Assembly: GCA_009733775.1 (NCBI GenBank)
Contig: WOGZ01000079.1
Span: 60,266-124,265 of the forward strand
Direction of reading: 5' to 3'
DNA: 64,000 bases
From: Alectoria sarmentosa
Lineage: Eukaryota; Ascomycota; Lecanoromycetes; Lecanorales; Parmeliaceae
Positions 38,524 through 49,800 of this stretch are shown here, in pieces; positions within the stretch are counted from its first letter, which is position 1; each line of letters begins with the position of its first letter. A program made the position numbers and the translations under genes. A model generated the notes under the pieces. It saw only the letters and a program-made list of their open reading frames with translations. It was not told the DNA's origin and searched no databases.

Positions 38524-39004
38524 ATCGATTTATATTAATATTAAAAACGTTATAATCTTTACTTTTTTTAAAATAAAAACGTTTACGATTTACGATATTA
38601 ATTTATAATTTTTAAAATAAAAAATTTCGTCAATTTATAACTTTATAAAAGATATAAACTTTTTATTATCACGTTTAAAAAAATAAAAGTATAATTAATA
38701 AAATCATTTAAGATTCTCGAACGAATCGAAGGTTTTGTTTATCGATTAAAATTGTTTATTAATATAAAGATTCATAACGTGATTTTCATAACACATTTGA
38801 AATTAGTTATCGATTTTATTAAAGACTTATATCGACGACGTCGCTTATTAACTTTTATTATAATAATCGACGATGAAAAACAATATGAAATCGAAAAATT
38901 ATTAAGAAAACGAATTATTAAACGAAAACGTAAATAATTCGTATAATATTTGATACGATGATTAAATTATAATTTAAAAACAAACATATAAAATCGAATA
39001 AATT
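38524..39004 (+). pseudogene. gypsy G2 integrase C-terminus and chromodomain
   Basis: This continues G2 after removal of A and B1. 38524-38750 carries the integrase tail ('KSFKILERIEGFVYRLKL', a GPF-type motif 'GPF-I-ERVG-LAYRL'). The open frame 38752-38937 reads 'IHNVIFITHLKLV.D..DLYRRRR', then 'DDEKQYEIEKLLRKRIIKRKRK', which matches the 'HPVF-V--LEP' and chromodomain start ('EYEVE-IL--R') of fungal chromoviruses. A TAA follows where 'Y-V-W' should begin; the rest of the chromodomain continues with stops to about 39004. Confidence 0.8.
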
Positions 39005-39667
39005 GATAATTATGTTGAAAAATCAAATTATCGCATAATTTAATGTGTATTTAATTTTACGATCTTTATTATAAACGTTATAAATTTGATTATAATTTTC
39101 GCGATATGCATTATATTGAAAATTTAATCTCTTATAAAAATGATAAATTTTTCAATTTTTATCGAAAAAAAATCTCGTTCGATTGAGTTGATTTTTGAAT
39201 TTTCGAATAACGCTCATAAAAGTATTAACATATTTTTATAATTTGTTTTTATAAACGATCAAAATGAAAGATTTCAATTTAAAAATGTTCAAATTGAAAA
39301 CGTTAAAATTTCGAGATTTATATTTTTCGAGTTTTTTTCAAACATCAAAGACATTAATATAATATTCGATTTTGTTTTAAGAATTTTTTTCGCAATGAAT
39401 TTTCATTATCGTGTAAATTTTATTGTGCGTTTTAACTCAAATTAAAACGTTTATTTTAATAATAATAAACTTTATTGTGCGTTTTAACTCAAGTTAAAAC
39501 GTTTATTTTAATAATAATAAATTTTATTTTGATAATTGAGCGATTATTCGAAATCGGTTTAATTTCAATAATAAAGCTTTTGATAAATTTAATTATATCG
39601 ATTTCGATTTAATGTTACAATTTAATCAAATTTAAGAAATTTTACATTTAACATTTTCATTTTATAT
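39005..39667 (-). mobile_element. inverted fragment of copia C (gag region)
   Basis: From the AAATCAAATTATCGCATAA word near 39018 to the B2 LTR, this is the reverse complement of about 48785-49410 of copia C. For example, the plus strand at about 39290-39420 gives the same product as the minus strand at 48854-49114. In C that stretch belongs to the plus-strand gag. I therefore read this as a C fragment lying inverted in or next to G2. The opposite reading, a conserved minus-strand tail, is possible because the minus frame in C stays open for 86 codons. Confidence 0.55.
39419..39522. repeat. 52-bp tandem duplication
   Basis: TTTATTGTGCGTTTTAACTC plus following sequence occurs twice in a row with a 52-bp period. 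The copies differ by CAAATT against CAAGTT. It is absent from the matching part of C, so it arose in this fragment. Confidence 0.8.
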
Positions 39668-39803
39668 TGTTGAAAGTAAATGAAACACTTAATTGATTGA
39701 GTGACTGCAATAGAGCATTTAGATACAAAATGTGTCAAACCTCGACAAACCTTCCTTGCTTCGACAAACCTTTCATGTTTTAAATAATTAACACATTTCA
39801 ACA
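39668..39803 (-). repeat. 3' LTR of copia B2
   Basis: Reverse complement of the B LTR. The CATTCTCACATGATCGCATT sequence on its right is also next to the 3' LTR of B1. TATAT precedes it (39663-39667), but no right-hand duplicate is available. Confidence 0.9.
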
Positions 39804-40940
39804 TTCTCACATGATCGCATTGCAATTCGAAAATCAAAGTGTTTGAATCATTTTTCCCACCCTCTTCATTCGAGATATTATATGATTTGCACGTCGAATA
39901 AAAAGAATGAAAGTCGAAAATTTCGAAAAAATTCGAAAAAGTAATCGAAAACGTCTCATAATGATCCAGATATCAAACACGAAATTCAAAATTCGCGATG
40001 TTCAAAATTGGGTAGGAACAGTGAAAAAATCCGAAATCGGATTTTTTTTTTTTTTTTTTTTGAAAACGACTATGTCCTTTTGAACATATCCGTCACGGTG
40101 TCACATAAAAAAAAATCCACTTTTTGACGAAAAACCGTTTTTTGACAAATTTATTTTCAGTTCATCTGATGCACATCAAAAAACGAGCTATACATGATCG
40201 ATAAATATATGTGAAAATAAATTTTTCGATTGAACGAAGTATTTCGAATTGCATATGCATGTATGCGATCGATTGCAAAGCCCGTAAAATCATTTCAAAA
40301 AATTGATATTTAATAATAATGATTAATAGAATGCATATAAATTGCGATCGATATATTGCGACGATAATAATAATAATAATAATAATATTAATGATTTAAA
40401 AACAATTAAAAACATCTAAAAGTTATAATGTTAAAGAATTTTTTGCGAATAATTAAGCAAATTTGATGATAACGATTTTTTAAATAACGACGCAAATCTC
40501 AAATTTAAATTAAATATAAAAATAGGTTTTTTAAAAAGAAGTTCGCAAAATTTATAATTATAACTACAATAACGATAAATCAATTTCAAATTGAATTTTG
40601 ATAAATCGAAGTTTATGAGAATGTTTCAAATAATTAACATAAAAACCGACGATAACGATCTTATAAATGACGATATAGATTTCAAATTTAAACCGAATAT
40701 AAATATAAGTCTTTTGAAAAAAAGCTCGTAAAGTTTAAAACTATAATTATAATAACGATAAATCAATTTTAGATTAAATCTTAATAAATTAAAATTCTTT
40801 CGCACAAGACATCAAGATTGATATTTAAGATTCTACGAATAAATTCGATCGATCATTCGTAATATGAAAATCAATAAAAAAAAAGCTTTCATAAAAGAGA
40901 GAAAGGAATAATTCGTTCACTTTTAAATGATATTTCAATC
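39804..40940 (-). repeat. 3' non-coding module of B2
   Basis: Same module as 37261-38383 in opposite sense, including two copies of the 171-bp type segment (around 40440-40620 and 40640-40830), a T run at 40042-40061, and a TAA/TAATAA microsatellite at 40364-40388. Confidence 0.75.
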
Positions 40941-42480
40941 TTTATTCACTTTATGAATTTTATAAACGTGATTCGAAATCAATAAATTTATAAAAAAATT
41001 CGAATTTATCTTTATAAAGAATTTTAATAAAATTATTAACGATTTGCTTATTAATAAGCACGTATTATAAATTAACATTATCATCAATAATTTAACCGCG
41101 CATTCAATAATGTTAAATATCGATATATTTAATACGATTATAATGTTAAAGGTTTTTAACGAAGACAATTGCGTTTTAATTATTATTATAAATAATAATC
41201 ATTTAAAACGTCTCATTAAAACGAATTTAATTCAAAAAATCTTTTAATCAAATAACTTTTTTAACGATTTATATTTAATCGATATATTCAATCTTATAAA
41301 TAAACAATGCGATCGTAAATTATTATTTAAATAACCAATTAATAATCTTATCTTTCAAATTAAAAACGTAATCTAAGATTAATTTATAAATATCATAATC
41401 GTCAATTCAATCGAAATTAATATAATCGATAAATTCTTAAAATGTATTTTTATAAATGAAATATTAATTAATATTTTTTTTTAAATATCGAAAAATACGC
41501 TTAAGAACGATATAATAAATCTCGATAAAATTAAAAACGTATCGAAAAACGATTAAAATAATAAAAATAATATCAAATTTAATATCAAGCATAACGTATA
41601 TAAAAGATCTCATAACCGATTAATAAATTTAAAAAAACTTTTTAAAAATTATATATCTTTTCTCAACAAATATCAATCGCAAATTAATCTTTATTAAAAT
41701 AAATTTTATTTTAATTTTTCACATTTTATAAACACGAAAAAAGCATTCGATATAAACGAATTATCTCAATTATAAAATTCAATTAATACGATCGCGAATT
41801 ATTATCATTCTCAAATAATAATTATAAAAATCGAAATCGCTCATTTTAAACTTAATATTAAAAACATTCTTTAATCATTGAATTTCAAATCAAAATAAAT
41901 TAATAATAAAAATATCATTCACATAAAAAGCGATAATGATTTTAATATTTAAATTAATAAAAACGTTAAAATCAACATTAATAAAAACGAGATCGATTTT
42001 TTTTATATATTTAATAAAAATATTGTATTAAACTCGAGAAAACTATTTTAAAATATAAAAAACCTTATTAAATTTATAAATCTTATTAAAATATTTCTTT
42101 AAAACATATTTAATGAGTTGCTTCACATAAATCTCTTTTTTAACATTATTATAAAAAAAAGCGATTTTGATATTCATTTGTTTTAAATCTCAATCCTCGA
42201 CGATAATTAAATAAAAATCGCTTTATAAAATATAAATTTAATCATTAAAACGAAAATTTTATTAAAATTTAAATCTTTTCATTATTCGAAATTATAAATT
42301 ATTTAATGAATTTGAAACGAATAACTTCGTCGCGAGCTTCACACTTGATAATATAAATTCATTTATCATAAAAAATAATACGTTTTTTAAATAAATCAAC
42401 AAGCTCTCAAGTTTTATTCTTTAATAAAAAATCATTTTCTTTAATCATATCATTTTTTCATTATTTTCGATAAAAGTTAT
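40941..42480 (-). pseudogene. copia B2 RNase H and reverse transcriptase
   Basis: Minus-strand counterpart of 36001-37260 in B1, in collinear order. No open stretch of meaningful length remains on the coding strand. The plus and minus frames seen at 40935-41168 are chance openings in AT-rich sequence. Confidence 0.75.
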
Positions 42481-45400
42481 TAATAATAACTTTTTTATAA
42501 ATCTTCGATTCATATGATTTCATTGCGATAACAATTTAAATAATCATCGCATAAAATTAAATGAGATTTAACGAAAAATCGCGCGATATAAAATAAAAAT
42601 TTGTTGAATAAAACGACAACGCATTATTTGACATATCGTCTTGAAAAGTGAAAATTAATAACGATAACGAATTAAAAATTGATGCGTTAATTTCAAAAGA
42701 ATTTAAAAACTTAATTATAAAAAATTTAAATTCAAATGATTAAATAAACTCATTAACGTTTATCTCGTTTATAAACAATCAATTTTTAACGATAAAAAAC
42801 GTTATAAACGTCAAATCATTTTCTTTCATAATTGAATTAATTAATAATTATAAATCAAATAAAGAATTATCCTTTTTCAAATCTCAAACGATTTTAAAAA
42901 ATCGAATAATGTTATCATTTAATAATAGCATATAATAAATATAATCGTTTTCGTAATCGATAAAAACTTCTCTAATAACACGCTTTTAATTTTTCTTTCA
43001 ATCAATAATGAATTTACGCAATATGACATATTTTAAAATTTCAATACGTCGCATATAATTTAAACGAGATTTATAATTCGTATAAATTTGATAAAAAATA
43101 AATTTGCGAAAACACATAAAGTTTCGATTATAAAAATAATTAACGATTAATATAAATTTTAATTAATATTTTCAATCAAAATTAATGTTTTTAATAATAA
43201 TATTAATAATGTTAAAAAGCGTTTAATTAAATTGTTCGACGACGTTATTTTGTTCGAGGTTTTTAAAATGAATAAAATTTCACGTGATATCATAATCAAC
43301 ACGATGAATATTAAAATTAAAATTCTTATATTCGTTATCATAATTAATTCGAAAACGTTTAACGATAATATTTTTATATTGATTTTTAATTTATTAATGT
43401 TTAAAAACAAAAAAGATTTCATTTTTATATTTAATAATTTCAATCTCAAAGCGCTTGTTTCAATCGTCAATGAAAATAACAAAATATTTAGGCTGGTTCT
43501 TCGCGTACACCCCCTGTCTATTGAGCGTACAGACTCATATTTTGTTGACGTACATCTCATTATATCGAGTTAACAGTTATCAAGGCGTTAATTCAATGAG
43601 GTATAAATCTAGCACGTATTCGAAATAGGGTCGAAAGTCTTTATGTATAGCGATAATGATAGCGAAAGCTCGTTATCACAGTTAATTAGATGATTAATCA
43701 AGAGAATATAATTGTTGTTGATGAGTTTTTTGAATTTATAGAAGTTATTATTATAAGAGAAGAGAATATTATACGAGGTGTTACACGAGTTATTATATGA
43801 AAAAAGGTTATACGAAATACGTAGCAATTATTATAATAACGAGATAAAAATAAAGGATTTACGATTACACGAGAATAATAATAAGATATTGCGATATCGA
43901 TATACATGAAAGATAACGAGATCATGTTCAATTTTTTTCAATTATAAATTATTGAACAGTTGATAGATAATGCACATTTGAGTACGATAGGCGTAATTTT
44001 AATAACAATCAGAAAAGCTCATTACTCAATTAGGTGTTATTATTGAATAATGATTTAAAGACCTCGCTATTCGACGATTTGAAATCGTTTAATGTATTTA
44101 TTTTATAAGAAGAGGCCTGAAAAGACTTATTCTGCTACAATCGTGTTACTGTTAAGAATCTCCGCGGACATTTTCACGGGGCGTTAACCCGATTTGGTAG
44201 CTGCTAGCCCGATATGGGGGGGTGTACGTCAAAAAAACATGGACCTGTACGCTTAATAGATAGGGGGTGTACGCGGAAGGCCAGCCAATATTTATCATTA
44301 AAATGATCGCGAGAAATAATGAAATCGTAAACATCGCTATAAATTAAATTCAAAAATCTTCTTTCAGAACGAATATGAGATTTGTGCGACGCTTTTTACG
44401 CCTTTTTGATTACGTATAAAGCATAAAACTTCTTATTAACGATAACTTTAATTAAATCGATATCTTTAAATAACTTAATCAATTTATAAACGTTTTAATA
44501 TCTTAAATAACTCATACGAGCATATCATAAATCGAAAATTTAATTATTAATTTTACGCGATGCAACGTCGAAATTTAAATTCCAAAAAAAAATCGAAATA
44601 AATTAACAAAAAAATAACATTGTTCATCGAATTAAAATGCTTCCTATGCTTAAAAATAATATAAAACATAATGAATTTAATGTCATATTATTTAGGTATA
44701 AATATAAACATTAACGATTGTTTAAAAGAAATCAAAATTTGATAATTAAATTTTCATAAGCGTAAGCAATAAAAATTATTACTTTATAATCAAATAATAA
44801 TATCACGATTATCAAACTCGATGTCGTTTTATACAAATTTCATTTAAATATTATTGCGCATTAATTATTCTTGAGAGATTAAGCTCAAAAATAAATTTAA
44901 AATAAAAAAAAACATTTATAAAAATGAACTTTTTTTTGATCATTAATAACGATGTTAATGCGTATTTTATTAATATTAATGAAAATGCGAACGTTTTTAA
45001 TATTCTTAATAAAACGAACACCGTTTAATTTAAAATTAAAAACGCGATATTATATAAAACAATTTTTATTGAACGTGAAATATTAAAAACAAATATAATT
45101 TATCGCTCATCGCGAAAATAATGAATTATTTATTTCAATCGTGAAAATAATCATGATTTTTCTTTAATTATCAAAAGACTCGATAAAATTTCGATCTTTA
45201 CGACGACGTTTTTTATTATTAAATTTGTTATTCTTTCGATTATTATCCTTTTTATTTTTGAATTTATCGTTATTATCATTATTATCATTATTATCATCAT
45301 ATTTTTTACAATCACCGTCGTCAAAATTATTATTATTTTAATAACTTTTATTAGAGAGTTAATCGCATTTCGCTTTAATATGATAATGCTTTTTATAATG

Positions 45401-47082
45401 AATATAATATTTAATAAACTTTTAAATAATTTTATTATTAAAATCAAATATAACGCTTTTTTAAAATTTAATAATGATGATAAATTTTAAAATTGAAATT
45501 AAAGCAATAAGACGAAAAAAACGCTAAATAATAAACATAAAAATAAACTCTTAACATTTAAAAAAGAAATTGATTATAATTTAAATAAATCGAATAATAA
45601 CGTATTTCAATAAATAAATTATCTCGATATTAACATCATTTATAAATTTATAATTTTGAATATAATAAATAAAATAAACGTTATTCGCTTTATTCAAACT
45701 CATATAAAAAAAAATGAAAAAATTAATTTTCAATCTTAATTTAAATGATAAATTAATAATATTATTATAAATGCTTTTGAAACGAGCGATAAAATTAATT
45801 ATATCTTTACATTAATTAAAATTTAATTTAAATAATTAATGATATAAATCATTAAACATATCGAAACCTTTAAATTTATTATTTTTATAAATGACATTTC
45901 ACAAAATGTGCGCATTTATCTCATTTTCATAATTTACAAACAAATTGTTTTCAAAACGATTTTTAATAATATTAATACAAAATTTATATCTCAAATCTCA
46001 TTTAATTCGTTTTTTTTCAACGACATTAATCATTATCATAAATTCGTTAAATAAAATGTTTTTAAAAATAACAAATATGACGAAAATTTCATTTTGTTTC
46101 ATTTTGATAAATTTGATGAGACGTTGCGATATAACGAATTATCGCATTTTTCGAAATCATATTTAAAAGCCTTTGAGTTTTTTAAACTTTTTGATATAAA
46201 GCGAAAAATCGTTATTGAATTTCACGTCGACGATTTCTTTAAATATAATAATTTCGATATATTATTAAAAATATAAAGAATTTGAATGTTAATGAAAAAA
46301 TTAAATTTAATAAATTAAACGATAACTTTAAAAAAATTCTCGTTATTAATTAATTCGAAAAAAGATTCGCGAATTAAAATATCGAAAATTACAATATTAT
46401 TAAATAAATAAATAAATATATAATCGCGCCCTTTGCTTTTCGAACGCGTTTTAAATTAATAATAAAATTTATTTAATATTTAATTATAAAGAAAAAAATC
46501 GCGTTTAAAAATGCGTTTTATTAAGCGAGCTCTTTTGAATTAAACTCGAAACTTTTTTCAAAAAATGTTTAAAAATATAAAAAACGTGAAACTGCGAAGA
46601 CATTTAAATTTATCTTAACTTATAAAAAAAAATTAAAAAAATTAAAACGTTTAAATTTATTTCAACGAGAAATATAATTAATAAATATAATTAAATCTTC
46701 TAATGCTTAAAAATCAAAATCAAAAAAAATTAAAGATCTTTTATGCGCTTTTTCAATCATAATTAATATTAAAATCGTTAATATAAAAACGATCGTTAAT
46801 ATGATAACAATCGTTAACATGATAAAAATCGTATTTTATAACGAAATGCTCATTATCATAAGCGACTCATTATCATTATTAATTTTAATTTAATGTTTCG
46901 TTAAAAGCAATTTAACAATTAATATCATAATAATAACGTTGAAAACAAAATTTATAACGTGTTGCGATTTCTTTCTCATTTCATAAATAGCGAAATGACA
47001 TTATTTAATAACGCTTAATCGATTAATGAAAATAATACACATTTAATCAAACTTAATTTCAACCCCCTCATTCTTTAAATAT
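42481..47082 (-). pseudogene. copia B2 integrase, protease and gag, split by a TIR element
   Basis: The integrase region spans about 42500-44550 and is interrupted at 43490 by a 796-bp insertion; joining the flanks restores the alignment with B1 (near 34660) and B3 (near 55400). Protease and the Lys/Ile-rich section read at about 44850-45450. Gag runs up to 47082, including a part whose plus-strand antisense is open at 46094-46276. Stops in all frames. Confidence 0.75.
43491..44286. mobile_element. 796-bp TIR element (MITE-like), inserted in B2
   Basis: Terminal inverted repeats of about 86 bp (43491-43576 and 44201-44286) start GGCTGG, contain GCGTACACCCCCT and AGCGTACAG, and differ almost only by transitions. 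They are flanked by a perfect 8-bp duplication AATATTTA (43483-43490 and 44287-44294). The empty site is visible in B3 (AAAATATTTATTTTTAAAATG near 55390), which proves the insertion. The interior has no transposase frame; open frames at 43609-43931 (minus) show no family. The element is richer in CA and TG than its host, so it is likely younger or less RIP-exposed. Superfamily is left open: 8-bp duplication suits hAT or Merlin-like elements. Confidence 0.9.
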
Positions 47083-47207
47083 GTTGAAATTTCGGGTCAC
47101 GTGACTTGTTGTCACGTGCACTATTAATGAGCTCGTATATAAATCGCTTTTTCTTTCGTAGCACTTTTAGAGCAATATAATTAAATGTTTTATTTCATAT
47201 TTTGACA
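47083..47207 (+). repeat. 5' LTR of copia C (125 bp)
   Basis: Starts TGTTGAAATTTCGGG and ends TTTTGACA. Two CACGTG boxes at 47098-47103 and 47113-47118, like the A LTR. The 3' third (CTTTCGTAGCACTTTTAGAG) is clearly related to that of A. Confidence 0.85.
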
Positions 47208-47220
47208 GATTATGAGCCCG
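47208..47220 (+). promoter_or_regulatory. primer binding site of copia C
   Basis: GATTATGAGCCCG directly follows the LTR. It complements the anticodon stem-loop of initiator tRNA-Met and is continued by GGCTTGTATCG. Confidence 0.8.
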
Positions 47221-49800
47221 GGCTTGTATCGACACTGTTATAACATGATTTATTTATTATTCATTATGATTGAGGTTATTTCAGGCATTTTTATACTCAT
47301 CGCAATGAAAATGTTAATGATAAAAATCATTACGTTTATGTAACGCAATCTTTTTGATGTGAATAATATTCGTTATAAAATAATCATTTGAATTGAAACG
47401 ATTATGATTCGTTTATAACGAGAACGTAAAAAATAAAGCGTAAAAAAAACAACGTTAAAACATTAATGACATAAAGCGCTTTTTTTGGTAATCAATAACG
47501 CCCTTTTCGAGAATTACGAGCGCTTTTAAAAATCAATATCGCTTTTTTGAGCATTAAAACGTTATTAATATTCGCGTCGTTTTCGTCAATATTTATATCA
47601 TTTTCATTTTCGTTCGAGATAAAATAAAGTGATTCGAAATATATCGTAATTAATCGTGATATATCGAAATTATTTTGCGATTATGAATCACATAATCGTT
47701 AAGTTTTTGAAACATTATTAACTTTTTTGCGTGAAATACATTAACATGATAAATGACATATTTTCGTTTTACAAATCGTTTTATTTAAAACTCGATAACG
47801 ATAATCATATTTGATAATTTAATTATAAAATATTCGCAATGAAAATTAAAAAATTAAAAATAAAAATAAAGATTAATAATTAATAATTAATCAAAAGAAA
47901 ATCATTTTTTATTTCGCGTGTTTAACATGTTAAAATTAAAGCGTAAAGAAAAAAAATCTTTTATTTCGAAGATTAAAAAAGAAGAAATTTATATTATAAA
48001 GCGATTTAATAATAATGATATTATATTCGAGCGTTTTAAGCGAGCGAAATGAAATTATTAATTTCGTTTTCGATTTCGAAATTTTATCGTTTTTTTTTCA
48101 AAGAAATCTTTTGATTATTAAAATGATGAATATAATTCGAATAACGAATTTTTTACGAATTCGCTATAATTTATAAAGTCAAGCGATATTTCTTTAAAAC
48201 AATATTCTTATATTTTTATATCTTTTATAAAATTTATAAAATTTATCATTTTTTTAAATATTATTAAATATTTTTCGATTGCGATATTGAAACATTTCGC
48301 AAATGAAAGTTTAAATTATATCGAATTAATTTTAAAATTTAACGAGATTTTCTTTATATCCTCGAAATTTTAAAGATTTTTGAATATTTTTCGAATAATG
48401 ATAATAATAATGATAGCGATAACGATAGCGATAACGATTTTGTTTTAAATTTCTATGTTGATTTTATTTTTATCTTTAAATAATTAACTTTCGAATCATT
48501 ATTAAAATTTATTATTAATAAAGATTTTTTTGATTTTAAAGCGCGCTTTATTTTTTCGACGTCGTTTATTTTAATCATTTTTAAAAACTTTATTACGCAA
48601 ATTTTATTATTTTTAAATTTTATTTTATTATAAATTTTTTTTTTAAATATAAATTCAAGCGCAAGCTCAAACTTCAAAAGTTTTTAAATTTTAAAATTTA
48701 AATCAATTTCTTTTAATATCATATTCGAATATTTTGAAATCAAATTTTCGATCTCTTTAAATTAATTTGAAAAAATTAAAATGTTTATAAAAATTGTTAA
48801 TTGTATTAAAAACGTTAAATGTAGGATTTTTTGAATCTGATTAAATTATAACATTAAATCGAAATCGATACGATCAAATTTATTAAAAACTTTATTATTA
48901 AAACAAAAAACGTTTCGAATAATCGTTTAATCGTCAAAATAAATTTATTATCATTAAAATAAACGTCTCGATTTAAATTAAAACGCATAATAAAATTCAT
49001 ACGATAATGAAAACTCGCTGCGAAAACAATTTTCGAAATAAAATCGAATATTATATTAATATTTTTAATATTTAAAAAAAATTCGAAAAAAAATAAATTT
49101 CGAAATTTTAACATTTTTTATTTTATTATTTTTAAATTGAAATCTTTCATTTTAATCGTTTATGAAAATAAATTATAAAAATATGTTAATATCTTCGTGA
49201 GCGTTATTTGAGAATTCAAAAATCAATTTGATCAAACGATTTTTTTTTTCGATGAAAATTGAAAGATTTATTATTTTTATAAAAAATTGAATTTTTAATA
49301 TAATGCGTATCGCGAGAATTATAATCAAATTTATGACGTTTATAATAAAAATCGTAAGATTAAATGAATTTTGAATTATGCGATAATTCGATTTCTCAAC
49401 ATCGGTATTAATTTACTCAATTTCACATATTCGAAAACATATACGCTCATCGTAATTATTGACGATTCCCTTAAATATATTTAATAATTCATATTTATTT
49501 TTGTTATCGTTGAAAATGTCGTTAAACATCGCATTTAAACGAACGCAAATTTAATATTTTTATATTTATATTCAAATTTGTAAATATTACATTTATTATA
49601 AAAAAGATTAATATGATATTAACGAGTGCGATTAATGTAATAAATGATTTAACGAATCGAGCGATATAAATAAAAAAGATCACGAAAATCGCGATAATTA
49701 TAATAATTATAATGATTATGATCGTGAAAGTTATGAAAAACGTGATCGAGAAAAAGAAAATTTCGAATTTAAATTCATTGAGAAATTAAAAAATTAATTT
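47221..49800 (+). pseudogene. copia C gag
   Basis: The leader up to about 47780 aligns with that of A (GCGTGAAATACATTAAC word). Gag-like plus frames follow. A charged stretch rich in Asp, Glu, Arg and Lys at about 49640-49790 resembles the end of copia Gag before the nucleocapsid. An (GATAAC/GATAGC)n run lies at 48402-48438. The minus-strand open stretches at 48453-48677 and 48854-49114 match the 39005-39667 fragment; I treat them as antisense. Confidence 0.55.

Larger units (their letters stand above)
39668..47082 (-). mobile_element. Ty1/copia family B, copy B2, 5'-truncated by copia C
   Basis: The 3' LTR lies at 39668-39803. Internal sequence runs leftward on minus: 3' module, RNase H, RT, integrase, protease, gag. 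It matches B3 up to the CATTCTTTAAAT word at 47071-47080, then breaks where the LTR of C starts. The remaining leader (about 420 bp in B3), primer site and 5' LTR are not in the window. It is interrupted by the TIR element at 43491-44286. With B1 (plus) it forms an inverted pair 1.1 kb apart. Confidence 0.9.

Noticed and set aside
43159..43573. Opposed open frames that run into the TIR element
   Set aside because: They join B2 integrase antisense or shifted frames with TIR sequence; chance chimeras at the insertion border.
43491..44286. Reading the TIR element as a Mutator-like transposon because of its long TIRs
   Set aside because: The duplication is exactly 8 bp, proven against the empty site in B3, while Mutator-like elements usually make 9-11 bp.
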